Source: Poa pratensis (lineage: Eukaryota > Streptophyta > Magnoliopsida > Poales > Poaceae). Taken from it: a stretch of DNA of 64,000 nucleotides. Location of the stretch: positions 2,238,142 through 2,302,141 of the forward strand of contig CAMZMU010000012.1 of assembly GCA_947311845.1 (NCBI GenBank), in the 5' to 3' direction. The translations under genes and the position numbers were made by a program. Of the stretch, positions 1 to 13,380 are shown one piece after another. The notes below the pieces were generated by a model. That model saw only the letters and a list, made by a program, of their open reading frames with translations, had not been told where the DNA came from and ran no database searches. Every line of letters begins with the position of its first letter. The first letter of the stretch is position 1.

Positions 1-235
1 CATGCTTGCATGCACTGATATAATTCACATGCAACGATCAGTACAGATCCATGCACGGGCGCCTAAATGTTTGACTACGAATTCGTTCAACGGTTCGTTC
101 AGATTCATGTGCACCTACGCTTAGGTTCCCCATGTTGATTGTATTTGTAATTTGGTATTGCTCATGCCTCAACGTACGTTTGTTTTCCTTAAACATGTTG
201 AATTTAACTATTTGTTTCAAATTCCTTGTACACAT

Positions 236-943
236 GAACTCACAACACCACGATAACGAGGACGGAGCCTTGACCGTCCCCCCTCTATCGCTACAGTACC
301 AGAGGGACGATTTCTTGGGCGTTCCTGGTTGACCCGCTCGCGAGCTCCGGATCCGTGGGATCCCTCCCTCTCCGGCGGCTGCTCCGGCAGCGGGAGGGTG
401 GGGATGCCCGGATCGTAGCCTGTACATAGCTAGGTCTTCTAGGTGGCTGGCCGGCGGCGTCGTGGAGGTGGCGATGCTGGCGGAGCGGCTTTTGGTGGCG
501 GCGCTCTTCCCCTCCGGTAGCAGTGTTCCTCGGAGCTCTGCTGCTCAGCGCGTGCCTTCCTGGTGCTCGGCGGTCTCCGGATGCGGTGAGTACCTTGTTC
601 CCCTTCCAGATCGGTGCGTGCGATGGATCTGGAGCCAGTCGGTGTTGAAGATGGAGAGGATGAATCGAAGCAGCTCGACGACGTCGGCGGTCCAAGGTGC
701 AGGCTCTACGGAGCCGGTGTTCGACGACTTCCCGCCTGCTGGGGATCTGCTTCCGAATCAAGGTCGTCAGAGGAGCAGTTGCAGTGCGGCGCGCCATCGA
801 CTCGTCTTGGTTGTCGCCGGCGGACTCGGGGTTCAGCTGGCCTTATCTGTATTTTTCTCTTTGTTGCTGGACCTATCTGTAAGATGGCTGCTTTGATGTA
901 ATCCACTTTTTCGTGCAAAAAAAAAAAGAACTCACAACACCAC
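236..943 (+). mobile_element. Poly-A retroposon copy with 16-bp target duplication
   Basis: A 676-bp insert (252-927) lies between two identical 16-bp direct repeats, GAACTCACAACACCAC, at 236-251 and 928-943. The insert ends in an A tract directly before the second repeat, so the copy was made by target-primed reverse transcription and reads on the plus strand. Its body is GC-rich and open in several frames, but I recognise no protein. It could be a 5'-truncated LINE, a non-autonomous LINE-dependent element or a processed transcript copy. The insert near 23.3 kb has the same anatomy. Confidence 0.85.
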
Positions 944-2948
944 ATGTATACACAAATTCACATGTCACCTTTTAAAAGCTAGAGTCGCGGAGCTCCAAAA
1001 TTAACAAAATCCTTCTCGATGTCGATGAGACCATCTGATGGTTTCGTGTTACATGCTAGAGCTTGCTTGTCAGTCGTTTGGAGACCGTGTGTCGCCTCTC
1101 CTTGCCTTCTAGCCGTTGAGCATCAGGCGGCCTCGGTTTTTTTCCTCGTCCCCCTACCTCCTCCTCCCTCTTTTTTAGCTATCTTCTTATTGTTGGGCTT
1201 ACTTGTGTTGCTGCCCTAGTGTATTGTGCTGGAAAAAAACGTACTTGGGGATTTGTACGGACTTGTTTGACATGTTACTTTATTTATAAAGCAGGATAAG
1301 AGCCTGTTTCGAGAGCTTGAGAAATTCAGAGAGACTTGGGATATGTTTCTCGTTATTGACTTAACTAAGTATAATCTTGCACTCCCTATGTCCACTATTA
1401 TTACAACCAATACATTTCTATATTGGGAGGGTTCGTTGGGCCCGATTTTTTTGTATGGACCGAAAAGGATGGACAGGGCTTTTCGGGGCATTGGAGATAC
1501 GATAAGAAAACATTTTACGCAAATCCACGTGCATACACGTGTGGATGGACCAGCCATGTCTTAACCTGGCATTATTTAAGACAATATTCTTCCTATTTTC
1601 TTAAAACACACTTTTTCCTTTTCATTAGATAAAATGAAAAAAATACCCTTAAAGGGTTTTACCGACGATACATTTCCTTTAAAAAAATGTTTTTCGTTTT
1701 CATCAAACAAAATGCAAGCATAGGCGACCAGACATGTTTTAACTTTGCGTTATATAACTACTCTCTGAATATATGTACCTGTCCTCGGACCTCCATATGC
1801 AGTTATGCACAGACCAAGGAAGCACCAAATTTAACAAAACAATATAATCTTACAGTGTGCTAAAACCAGCCTGGTTATTACCGAAACGATTATATGAGTA
1901 CAAAGTGGATATAGCAATAACTATTACTCCTTTTGCTCAAATGAACAAATTTATCGAAACAGAAATCTCTGAAGAACACATAAAGATCCCGTCTCCTCCA
2001 TGGCGGTCACGACGTCTTCTCTCCATCCTTGATGGGAGGCCATCTGGTACTATGAGAGGGGTGTTTGGACTTGGCCCTTTTGTGGTGTTGTTCTTGTAGT
2101 TGTAGGTTCTGCTCTGATTGTATCAATTTTCACCCGGTTTTCTGTCAATTAACTAACTAACTTTCTTCTTAATTAATAGATTGGCACAAACTTTTACGCA
2201 AGTTCAAAATGGAGCTAGGCTTCCAGCTGCTTTCCTGCTTGAATGGCTACCAATTAATGGCAAGTGGAAAGATCATGTACTGTACAGCGTATCGTGTATA
2301 TACGCGACCACATGGAGAAGAGAATCACTGTAGCACTGGCCCTACGTAACCCATACTGGGCGTAGACCACTTCTCTTTGCCATCTCTGAATTGAATGCTG
2401 AATCAGCGACTTGTAGAGCAAGAGCACTGAACATGGTCGAACAAAACAAGACGTCCCTGTATCTCTAATTCTCTACCGGGTGCGGAAGATAAGTACGCAC
2501 CAGCTACCAAATCTGGCGATCGTAACTCACCACAGCTCATTGTCACAAACTCACAAAGCAACGCAACGGTTGATGAATTTGAACTGCTCCTCAGAGATTC
2601 CTGAAGTTTTTTCTTCAATGAAGCATCAAGAGCCACTCAGGATATGATCGACTACAAGGCGGACGCACAGCACGTGTGCAGCGCAACGTGCTGCAAGCCT
2701 GAATTACCAATCCGTGAAAGAAAAAAAAGGCTAGAGAAGATTGGCAACCAAAATCCATCATGCAGAGCTCTCAACCCGCATGTGCCGCAGCACGACTGCG
2801 ATTCATATATATACAGGAGGAGTAACAATTCAAGTGCTCCAACGACGAAACAAGCAAAATCAGCATGTTTCCTGCCGAATTCATACCAAACAAACCAACC
2901 AGTAGGACGAAGCTGAGCGTTTGATTTTGAACAGCAGTGGTCGAGCGC
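944..2948. other. Intergenic DNA and 3' flank of FLU
   Basis: No convincing gene. Short open frames near 1019-1219, 1343-1632 and 1857-2099 have no recognisable domain or splice context. The last 300 bases or so before 2949 are probably the FLU 3' UTR. A minus-strand open frame at 2403-2636 follows the FLU stop; I could not tie it to any family. Confidence 0.5.
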
Positions 2949-5302
2949 TTAATCGCGAGGCTGCAGTCTTGATATGTACTTGTCATACAACCTCGCAGCT
3001 CCCTCCAGATCGCCGAGATCCGTGTAGCAGTCGGCTATCGCGCCGTAAGCCTCGGTGCAGCCAGAATCCTCCCCGGTTTCCTTGGATAGCTCCAGAACCT
3101 TGTAGTACCAGCTCATCGCTTCCCTGTATTGTCCCAACCTTTGCAGTGATGCGCCTGAGAAAAATAAACACGTCAAAGTGAAACGAGGCATCACTCAGTT
3201 ATTTTTTTTATTAAGGCTAATTTAGGCTGTCTTCAGATGAAACGCATATCAGAAATCTGAACAAAAGCACCTGAAAGAAGTACATAAAGGTGTTCAAAGG
3301 AGGCAGACAAATGCCAAAGTTTCAAAGGGTATAAGATTTATAAAAGCATACACACATGCAGATAAGAATCCTCTTGCGTACAGCCAAAAATGCAAAATTC
3401 ACCATCTATTGGAATAAATAGGATAATGTTTTGCTTCCAGATCCTTACTTGACAATAGCTCATTCTTCTAGAATGTTAGCAACATAAAACTGTCTGCACA
3501 ACTACATCATATAATCAGCTAGGGAGCAGTAATACAACTTCTTGCTTAAGTAACTTAACATAAGGATGAGGAAAATGCAACCTAGATGAAACAACATCAA
3601 ACGTTACACTTATTTCATGGGACATTCTGCTATTCTACAATTTAGCTAACTGTGGTATATGAGATAGCACAACAGATTTAGGACGCAGATGCTTATACAG
3701 GATTGATCACCGATCATTTAGTGATTGTGCGGCCCTGCCAAATTATACTTAGAATGATGGAGGGTCAGTATTGATTCATGTACTTTTCTTCATCAGCGAA
3801 AAAAGCTAATATGATGCATTATTGTCAGTATCAGGAAGAAATTAACCTAGTCCTCGTGCAGCTTTCTTCTCCTCAAAGCGGTCCCCTATGCTTTCTGCAA
3901 GCTCCAGAGCTGTCCTGAACTCTGCTACTGCCTTATCAAGGTCTTGATTCCTCATGTAATTCTTCCCGTTTTTCAAATTTACCACCAACTGCTGCTTCCT
4001 GGGATCAACAATAACCTCAGTTTCTGTTGCTCTCCCTACTGGCGCATAAGTAAGGCCGGGAGCAAACGATTCAATCTGTGCCTGTCTTCTAAGCGCGGTA
4101 TTAATCTGACGAAGTTGATTATTCAATCGCTTCAATTCCCCTTTCCTTTGCCGTGCTAATAAGCCTATAATGTAAGATCGCAGAGAAAAACAAAATTAGC
4201 AGTGGGAAACATCTCTCTTCATCAACTACTTACATAGATATAGTCATGCATGTGAGCTTGGTTTGAGTGTCTTACCACCCACAGCAGCTCCTATTAGAGC
4301 TACAGCAATAAAAATCGGCATATCGGCAAAAGAGTTAGCTGGTTGACAGGTCTCTGCCGATGCCTCAAGAGGCATGATGAGTATCGACATGGTTGAAAGA
4401 ACAGCAGTTCTCAGCAGGTTAGCATGCGCCATTTTCTGCAGGCATATATTCTACAAGCACATGAGAAAGTACAATCAGTACTCCATCTACAGCACATGAG
4501 AAAGTACAATGAGTAGCAGCCAATAGGCAAGGAATTGCATTCTGAACAAGATTATGATTCAATTTTAACATGCTCCATCTAATTTTTGTGTCAAACTATG
4601 ATGCTTGTATTAATTACTTCACTGTGCTCCTAGGAAAGTACATGACACATTGGCACAAGACATCAGTCCCTCGCTGTGGGAGATGCTTTATTTTATTTAA
4701 AAGAAACCCCTCTGCCCTAACCAATGCCTGGAATTGGAGTCTCTATACATACCACATTCCACAGCCATATGTCCATATTCACAGCCCATGAGTTTGTCAT
4801 CTCACCACGCTAACGTATGTTTTATTTTTGGTGTTCGCGCATCAGTTCACTCTGCAGTCTACACCATTACAGGAAAGGACAGTGTATAGTTTGGATCGAC
4901 AGATCAATTTGGTTCTCTTAGCAGAAACCTAAATCCTAAAGGATCTTACCTGGTAATCAGGAAGAATTCGACCGAGCGAGCGCATCAGCCGCCACGCCTC
5001 CCCATTCCTGGTATCCAGGTGCGCGAAATCGCCGCCCCCGCGTGCCCGGGGAAGGGCGGGGAACATACCCGTAGCGGAACCACCGCCCCGTCTACTCCCA
5101 CACGAATCAGTCGAAAAGAAGAAACTATCAGAGTGGCATGTACAGAAGAATCGGGAGCGTGACGACTGACGAGTGCAAGAGGCTCACCGTAGAAACGGCT
5201 GACGCGGCCAGGTAGAAGAAGAGAGGGGCCGAGAGGGCGCGGGGAAGGTTGGCTGGAGCGGCGTTGGGCTGCCGCGCACCGGCAGGAGGCTGCTGCCTGC
5301 AT
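2949..5302 (-). CDS. FLU: FLUORESCENT IN BLUE LIGHT (FLU), chloroplast TPR protein
   Basis: FLU is the nucleus-encoded negative regulator of tetrapyrrole synthesis: it sits on plastid membranes and holds back glutamyl-tRNA reductase in the dark through its C-terminal TPR region (barley tigrina-d is the known cereal homologue). Five exons join in perfect phase: 5188-5302, 5069-5091, 4276-4435, 3847-4164 and 2949-3154, giving 273 residues from the ATG at 5302; an in-frame ATG at 5332 would add ten. Residues 1-46 look like a plastid transit region (Ala, Arg, Ser rich). A hydrophobic segment MPIFIAVALIGAAVGG lies at about 85-100, followed by the basic family motif LLARQRKGEL, a coiled coil (LNNQLRQINTALRRQ), and TPRs in the last ~130 residues ending YDKYISRLQPRD. 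Arabidopsis FLU is somewhat longer, the difference being in the transit region. The second exon is only 23 nt; the reading frame requires it. Start choice is the least certain part. Confidence 0.95.
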
Positions 5303-5771
5303 AGCCGCCACCGGCGTCTCGCGTGGGCTCACCGGGCGGGTGGGGATGGGAGTGTGCGACGGCCGACGGACTGACGCGGCCGTGGAGGCGGAAGAGTGGC
5401 GATGTTGGCGTCACGTGCTACGCGCCTGCCGGACTGGAACAGGTATGTATGGGCCTGTGGGCTGTGGCACATTGTTTCACTAGACGGCTCGGCCCATAGA
5501 GTTTACACTCCAAGAAAAACTGTGTGCGTGAAGGTTCTCACAAAAGAACTGTGTGCGTGAAAATTCTCAAAAGAAAATATTAAATTAGAATTCATTTAAA
5601 ATTAGGAAAAGTATGTTTGAAAATTTTAGATGACATATATGTAACGACAGTGAAAACTTGACTGATAAATAAATAAATAAATAGCTAATTGACCAAATTA
5701 ACTATGTAGGCACAACTGAACAAGGTACATAATTCTCCTACGTACAAACTAACGAGATAAATTAACTAGTA
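5303..5771 (-). promoter_or_regulatory. 5' flank of FLU
   Basis: GC-rich to about 5450, then abruptly AT-rich. It must contain the FLU promoter and 5' UTR because the first coding exon ends at 5302. I see no clear TATA box. Nothing else recognisable. Confidence 0.4.
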
Positions 5772-5949
5772 CTCCCTCCATTCCGAATTCTCTAGCCTAT
5801 CCAACTTTCTTGGGAATGAAAACTTTGTTGTTTGTTTGTCTGAATTGGATATATGTAGACATACTTTAGTGTGTTTGGTCACTCATTCAAGTCTGTATGT
5901 AATCCACTTTAAAATATCAGAAACATTTTATAATTCAGAACGGATGGAG
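5772..5949. mobile_element. Stowaway-type MITE
   Basis: A 178-bp element bounded by TA dinucleotides (5770-5771 and 5950-5951) with inverted ends CTCCCTCCATTCCGAATTC and, read from the other side, CTCCATCCGTTCTGAATT. The CTCCCTCC start and TA duplication are the signature of Stowaway elements mobilised by Tc1/mariner transposases. It has no coding capacity. Confidence 0.85.
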
Positions 5950-6617
5950 TAGGAGGGAATTAATATGCATTGGCACGATAGGGAAGGGTGTAATATTTAT
6001 TTATAGTATTAGGTTTTTAATTATGAAATTAGAGTACTAGTTAATGTTAGCTTAGATTGGAATTTCACCCCAAAACTTTCTACCTCAACTCAATAACAAT
6101 ACTATCATAAAATGAAGTGCTAGGAACGTTCAGTCTTCAGTGTATAGCGTGGACATAATGGACAAGCATGAGAGGACATTTTTGTTTAGACAGGCATGGA
6201 CATAAGCATGGAAACAATCTGAAGACATTTGGACTTTTTGTTACTACAAACATTAGTATGACTCGCATCAGCAAGTTAACTAAGGACATCAGATGATCAG
6301 GTCATCAAGATATCGCAGAGACCAGACAAATGGACACCCGTTTACGATAAAGCAACTGAAGTTCGGTCAAAACTAGAAATAAAATACAATCTGTTACATG
6401 GATGAACTAATACTTTTGAGTCCTCAAAAGAATCGTGTTACAACACCTTCAGTTATTACAAAGTTACATACATACACGCAGGGCCTTGAAGGTGTAATGC
6501 CCATGGCTCACAAGTTATAAGCCTCTCATCTGCCCCTAACCCAGATATTACATAAAACTATCATCTGGAATTGCCTCCCCAAACAAAAATGTGGGTGAGA
6601 AAGGTATGATGGGGTAA
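5950..6617. other. AT-rich intergenic DNA and FYVE-gene 3' UTR
   Basis: No open frame of interest. The stretch next to 6618 should be the 3' UTR of the FYVE gene. Nothing else seen. Confidence 0.5.
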
Positions 6618-9600
6618 TTAGCTAAGTGAGGCCAACTTCTTCTCCAGACGCTTTGCTGAGCGAAGGGCCTCCAGAGCCTCTGCCTGCTTCCCTTCCCGCT
6701 TGAAGGTGAGGGCCTTCACTTTCTCAGCCTTGATCTGCTCCTCAAGCTGACTTTTCTCATTCCGAGGCTTGCTTGTAACTGCAATGGTTGGTGTTGCTTC
6801 TGCTTTCGCCGAAGGTTGCCGCTCAGAGATTGCGTGGACAGGTCAGCTGCGCTCCAGCCGATGGATTTTAGGGCAGCCATCATTTGAGGATCGATAAGAT
6901 CCTCCACAAGTGTGTCGTTTGCTTCAGCCAACTTGCCTCCGGAATTCGAACCCTGGCTATCTGCCTCTTCCAGTTGGCTTTCTAGTGCCTTGGCCAATTC
7001 GAATTCCGCATCTGCTTCAGCAGTCTTTCCTTCTCTCCTCAACTTGAGAGCATTGCGTTTATGAGTGAGGGATTCACGTTGGATTCTGAGGCGGTCTCGG
7101 CTAGACATTGCTTTCTGAGGCTGAACTGACTTGTTCTCCTCCGCTGGAGGGGCATACGCCGACGCGTTGGTGTTGGTGCTGCCACTAGCAGGTTGCTGGG
7201 TCGAACTGCTCTTTTGCACACCTGATGTAGCTGACTCGTACGCACCAGCCACACTGTCTTGTTGAGCGCCTTCAAGACGCTTCTCTAAGAGTTTTGCTAG
7301 TTTCAGTTCTTCTCTAGCTTCTGCCAACTTCCCTTCTCTCTTAAAAGCAACTGCTTTTCTCTTATGGAGTAAGATATCATCTCTGAGTGTGTCTTCTCCA
7401 TGTGCCTTCGGAGGTTGCTTATGATCAAGAACATCAGAATATGATCCTTCTGCAGTTCTCGATGTATCAGCGATAGGTACCTTGGAGAAGGCTGAGTATG
7501 CTCCACCACTAGTTACGTTTGATGTGTGAGGTGGTGTAGAAATGACTGTTTCAGTTTGTGGTTTGCTTCTGGAACTAGCTACAGTATCCACTGATGCACC
7601 AAGTTCGGCTGCATGCACTGGCACTGAAACATCCTCCTTCAATGAATTTTTAGTGAAGATGCAGTAGCATCAACATTAAGGGCATGTTGAGTATCATATT
7701 TATTTTCCGCAGTCTGGTGTTCACCAGGACCTGCAACTCTTTGGCTAGTAGTTGAGCTTGCCAATTCTTCTATCTCTGACAGTTGCTCCTCCAAGACCTT
7801 CGCCTTCTCCAGTTCCTCTTCAGCTTCCGTGTTCTTCCCTTCCCGCCTATATGCAAGAGCCTTCCTTTTTATGGCAAGCAATTCCTTCTGGATCTGACCT
7901 TTATTCTTCTTTGGCTTCTGAGCAACTAAAGGCGGAAGATTCGATGGTTTATCCGTTATTTTCACAGAATCAGTATCATCATCTTCCCATCCCATATTTT
8001 TCAACACAGATAGCAATGCTGGATCCTGCATGTCATTGTCTGTCACTTCAGGTTCATAGCCTTCGTCAGCAAAATCCAGACTTGGGGGTTCAGCCTTATA
8101 TGGGGCTGTTGAACTAAAGTTCATATTTTCCTCGGTACAGGTCTTTTGGAAGAATTTTCAAGCTCTTCGAGTTGCTTCTCAAGAATAGCGCCTTTCTTCA
8201 GTTCTTCCTCGGCCTCATCAACCTTCCCATCCCTTCTCAAGGCTAGTGCCTTCTTTTTCAGAGCTAGCAGTTCCCTCTGAATTACTAGCTTACTTTTTGG
8301 TGCTGATGCACGACGTGTATTAACCTCTGTGACAGTGATATCTTCAGTGTATGTAATTTTCTGTCCTGGAGAAAGGACCTTTGATTCTGGCTGTTCACTT
8401 TCCAGATCCTTCTCAAGTAACTTTGCCTTTTTAAGCAATGACATTGCCTCTGCAACATTACCGCCTTCTTGTGAGCAACAGCCTCTCTTTTCAGAGCAAG
8501 CACTTCTTTCTTTAGTGCTTCTTGATTAAAAGAAGAAACAGGTCCATGACTGTCCGTTTGTTTGTCATCCTCTTCACTCCAGCCAAACGATCTTAGGGCA
8601 GCAGCCATATCTGGGTCATTGATGTCATCGTCTGTAACATCGAAGTTGCTATCAAAGGCAAGATCATCGAGACACCCAGAATTTGTTCAAAACTGATAGC
8701 AGGTAGTCTTGAATTGTCAAATAGTATGTCATCCTGGTTATCATCATCCATGTTATGAATAATTGCAGCCAAATCATCATCAGACTCTTCCGCTTCGCCC
8801 AGAATCTCCTGTTCTTCCAGTTGTCTTTCCAAAATTTTAGCCTTCTTTAGTTCTTCCTTTGCTTCGGCAAGTTTACCTTCTCTCTTCAGCACTAGGGCCT
8901 GTCTCTTCAGAGCATTAACCTGAGATTTGTCAATGCCACCAGTTTTCTTGCCCTCTGATGACTTTGGTGCTACTTCTCTAAGAATCTGCGACAGCTCTCC
9001 TTCGACACTCATAGCAGTTGGCCTTGCTTCATCATGAAGATCTGCATCTGACCAGCCAAGATCTTTGAGTTCAGAGGCAAGATCATTCTTTTCTTTTCTA
9101 ACCCTTTTCCCAGCAGGATCCCTTTTTGTTACAGCGTCACTGGTATCATCTATCTTCTGGGTGCTAGCAACAGCACTTACATTAAGAGATTTTGTAGCCA
9201 TTCTTTTGCTCTTTCTCAGTTCTAACTCAAGTGCTGCCGCTTGCCTCTCAAGCTCTTTACCACGTTTGAATGCCCGCAGTGCTTCCTCAGGTTTTCCTTC
9301 TGACTTCAATGTTTTGTATCTTTTCTTCTCCTCCACTGCTTGTTGACGCAGTTCTTCCGGAGTAAAAATGGATGCAGTATTGTTGAGTTCATAATTTTGT
9401 GCTTCAGTTGAAAGGCTTCCATCTCCATTCCCCTCCATACTGGCTTTTCTGGAACCAGAACTAGAACTGGATGCACTGGGAGTGCTAACGGTTCTCCCAG
9501 GAAGCTCAGAACCCAGAGACTCCCTGCGAGAAAACTGGCCGTTCCCCCCATCACCTCCAAGAAGTTCACTAAGTATTTCATCCTCTGGTTTAGAAACTGT

Positions 9601-10660
9601 TTTTGTGTTAGCTGTGAAAAGAACATACAGAGAATTATTTACATGTTAAGTAGTTATAGCAAAACAGAAAATCTACCATCGTGTACTCTTCAAGTTGACA
9701 ACTGCATACTACTACAAGTCTACAACTGGGAGTAAAACTTGACCATGTTTACAGCTTGGTGGGACCAAAAGGTAGTTCAGCATTAAGTGTGCGCCGTCCA
9801 TCATAGATCAGTTCTACGCATGCACAACCCATTTTTCTTAATTGCATATTCTCCATTGGCATTTGCTCTCACAGATCTAGATATTGTAAGTTTATATGTG
9901 AAATACACAAAATATAAACAAACAAAAGCAGCATAATGAAAATGTGAACAATGAAACAACGAAACCGGTAACAATTTCACAAAATTACAGAGAATAGAGC
10001 TTTTTGTAACAAAGACCACACATATATAGCCTTAACTAGTTACACAAGTCATCACTTGAAATTAAGAGCTGTAGCCAACAGCCTAACAAGAACACTAACC
10101 ATGGAATAATTTATGTTCCATGTGAGTGGACAAATCCTGTGGAAGTGTTTAATTGTTTGGCAGTAAGAAGAAGCCACATTGTTAGGGTATTGAGTCAGTT
10201 AGCTTCTGTATTTTGGACCAGTGTGGATAGATATCTCATGCAAAACTTTAAACAGGGGCAGGAATGTTGCAGGGATCAGCCCAGCAGCTCGACTGTTCAC
10301 AAGTGCCCACATGTACTCTGATTCGAAATTGCACAATTCAAAAGCAATTGGTTCCCATGCTAACAGTCTGATTTTAATTTTAATCGAGCAGGACTCGTCA
10401 CTTTAAGGTGTATGAGCTATCAAGTACCAACCAAATCATATTTTTTCCATGAGAGATAAGATTGGCAGAAAGAGTATGGAAACAAACTGACCTTTCAGGG
10501 CTCTATTTTTGTGTCCGTATCTCAACTCATAACGTGCCGCTTCTTCAAGATTTTTGCAAGGATCACATATTCGAACTGGTGAATCGCCCTGTCCACGTAA
10601 AACCATCCTCTGCTGGGTGCAGCTGCTGCAGAAGAGGCCTCCACATCTTTGGCAATGATG

Positions 10661-12517
10661 CTACATGTTAAATGCACAAATATTAACATAGCTCCTGCCC
10701 CAACCATCTCCATAATATTACAAGACATGTGAAGTTTTTTGTCCAATGGAATATTTACAAACTATAAGAAGGGTAAACCCAAGTATTTAATGTACTGAAG
10801 CAAAAAAAAAAGATAATTTTAGACCTAGTGAATCCAAACTTCATGAGAGACCAGCACCAGCCATCTACACATATGATGACCAAACCGAAATTTGCAGTTG
10901 CTAAGGGATGAATGTCATTCTAGCAGGGGTAAGTTTGTCCGTGATAAGACAGCTAACATCGCAACTAGTAACGGCCAACAGATGGTAGCATAGAATAAAC
11001 AATTGGTTTCATTCATATGCTCGCTCTTTCTGGTGAGTTTTCAGGTAGCTGACAAAGCTTAGGTCCCGTTTGGCAGCAAGGAAAATATAAACCCCCATGA
11101 ACACATTACAGGACTAATTTATAATGTCACGTAGAAACAGAAGTGCAAAGGGGTATTTGTATTAGGTTGAAAATCACCGTAGGATAGCAGGTATTCCAAA
11201 TCGAAGACAAGAACAGAATCCGGAGAAGGGGCCGTGCAGGGAAGATAGGGCAATACATGGATGGAGGAGATGCATCCGAGTACGCAAGTTGGCGAAGAAT
11301 CTGTGAGAAACAGGGGTGGTTCTAGGAACCCTTTCACCGTGGGTCACAGGCATCCTCTCACGCGCCGGCCATCGGCAGCGGAGAAACCCGGTGGAGGAGG
11401 AGGACACGAGAGCACGCTGCCGGCGTCTGCCTCCTCTCCCACGTCAGCCATAGACGACGAAGAATTTCAGGTGGAGGAGTGTGTGAGCAGCAGCTGGTGT
11501 CTCCCTCCTCTCGCACAGCGGCTGTTATTTCCCTCGGCTCTAGTGTGTTTGGCGTGGGCTTGCATGGTGGTGACAAAGCTAGGACAACGACTATCCCCCG
11601 ATATTGGTTGGATTGGAAAATTGACGTCCCCACGTATTTATTTTTCTTAACGGTGAAATCATTAATACGTTGGAATTTTCATGGGCAGAAATCGTGCTTC
11701 CAAACAGACTTTTTGCAACAGGAACTAATTTTTTTAACCATCTGTTAACTACACTGGTAGACTCAATAACCTTTTCCCGGCCTTAGTAAGATATGCATGC
11801 AAGATTCTAAAACTCGGTAACAAGAACTCCTATGTGACCCCATTTGTAGCAAATGTACAGTAATCAGCTATGTAACCATTTTTTTGTTCAAAATTTTGGA
11901 TTTCAGAATGCATATCCGTATAACATAAAACAAGCATATAGTGCAATTTTTGATTAAGCTTGAATACGCGCAATTAACAACTAACGCTGGTAAGGAAACT
12001 AAAAGCATTTTTCACTCGATATATACAGGCCCAACCCCCCCCCCCCCCCCCCCCCCCCTGACATTGTTACAGAAATAAAAGGTGTGAAGCTTGCAGCATG
12101 TTGTGGTCGGTTGGGCCGTGATCCGAACCGAGTACTCATAGTCATAGGCTGAAATCGTGTGTGAACAACTCGCCTAACCACCTTGTAATCCATGTTGAAA
12201 GCTCACACTTAAACCTGTTAAAACTAGATAATTCTCTGTTTTCCATAGTACAGTGGCACGCTATTACAAGGACTCATCCATGATCCAAGAAATGAGTAGA
12301 CTTGTTCTTAGAACACAGCAAGCAACGTGAATGAAAAGTGAAGGGGATTTCCATGAAATAAAATTGAATTTGAGGTGGACACGATACGCGATATGACAAA
12401 GAAAGATTGCAGAACCATCAATAAATTTTGAAACCCAACTATTCTACCCTGCAAGATTACGGCAGAGGAGTAGATTATGCTTCAGATCATCATTGTGAGC
12501 GAAAAACACGAGATTAC
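10661..12517 (-). other. Long first intron of the FYVE gene
   Basis: This intron separates the first coding exon from the FYVE-core exon. Its middle (about 11160-11640) is GC-richer and differs in composition from its flanks, suggesting inserted DNA, but I could not define ends or a family. It also holds a homopolymer C tract. Confidence 0.6.
12035..12058. repeat. Poly-C tract (24 C)
   Basis: An uninterrupted run of 24 C residues in the FYVE-gene intron. The true length is uncertain because such tracts are error-prone in sequencing. Confidence 0.9.
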
Positions 12518-12631
12518 CTTCCGAGTGAACATGGAGAACTGAGCAGAACAGCCCTGGCAGTTGGACGCATCGAGCACCCAGGTTGCCCCTCGCATGGACG
12601 GCTTCGGCGGCAACCCGATCTTTTCCAACAT

Positions 12632-13380
12632 AGCTGCAAGTTGATAGGAACCTCACGAGCCTACCTGCAAACAAAGAACTCTGCAGGTTAAATTTCATCA
12701 CTAGAATAGACCTCATGCGAAGTTCATCAGAGTATATCTCTATGCGATTCTCGAGTACATCAACTTAGGCTACGATGCTACAACAACTACCACTACTAAT
12801 CACCAGTAGTAATTAGCAGGGGAGGACTTGTAGTGGAATGGGGGTTCAGGTTGACCCCCAATTTTTTTCGGAAAATAAGCTGCGCTCTCATCTGGGCACA
12901 AAATCCTATGGGGTCAAGTCAGTTCGATCTTACGATCACTGACACGGCAAAGGAACGATCCACGGGAACAAAACGGACTTGAGAGCGATCCATCGAATCA
13001 AGCTAGGGTTCCTTACCAAGAGAAGAAGAGATCAAGCCACGCAGCCCAGCACTAGTATGGTCGGCTTGTAGTTTTCGCAGCCTGCCGCACCACAGATCGT
13101 GAGGAAGAAGCAAAATAACAGTTAACTGTTGACGGGAGGGAACGAATTTGGGGAGAGATCAGAGAAGAGGAATAGCCGAGAGACCGAGAGGAGGAAGAAC
13201 AGTGCGTCCGGACTGAGATTCGGTGACGTCCCTTCGTAAAGTCACACGGTACCCTTACCCCATAATTTCCATCGTTCAAAGAAGATCCGACGGCTAGAAT
13301 GAAGCAAAGGCAATCTACCTCAAAACGGCGGCAACGGGCTGGGCTGGAGCTGATTTGTCAACGCCAACGCACTCGTTGAA
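12632..13380 (-). promoter_or_regulatory. 5' flank / untranslated leader of the FYVE gene
   Basis: The region upstream of the FYVE start codon. A stretch at about 13050-13280 with GC-rich purine tracts could be a noncoding first exon, but I cannot fix its splice sites. No other gene seen. Confidence 0.4.

Larger units (their letters stand above)
6618..12631 (-). pseudogene. FYVE zinc-finger protein with repeated coiled-coil modules; last exon carries five frameshifts
   Basis: Three coding exons: 12518-12631, 10492-10660 and 6618-9611, about 1093 codons if the frame were continuous. Exons 1-2 give a complete FYVE finger that binds PI3P on endosomal membranes: WVLD at residues 18-21, eight cysteines at 25, 28, 41, 44, 49, 52, 70 and 73, KHHCQRCG at 38-45 (canonical R(R/K)HHCRxCG) and VRICDPC at 67-73. 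Exon 3 encodes many copies of a charged helical module of the type LKR.AL.LKREGK..EA..EL..AK.LE.QLEE alternating with DPxMAAALRSFGW-type motifs, and ends KRLEKKLASLS. This matches the plant family represented by Arabidopsis At1g61690 (from memory). The frame is lost at 8668/8669, 8462/8463, 8133/8134, 7654/7655 and 6821/6822; each fits a single missing base and the family sequence resumes at once. So this is either a very young pseudogene or an intact gene with consensus errors. Intron 1 is 1.86 kb. Confidence 0.85.

Noticed and set aside
11261..11650. Open frame in the FYVE intron as a nested gene
   Set aside because: No domain, and equally long frames exist on the other strand; composition alone explains it.
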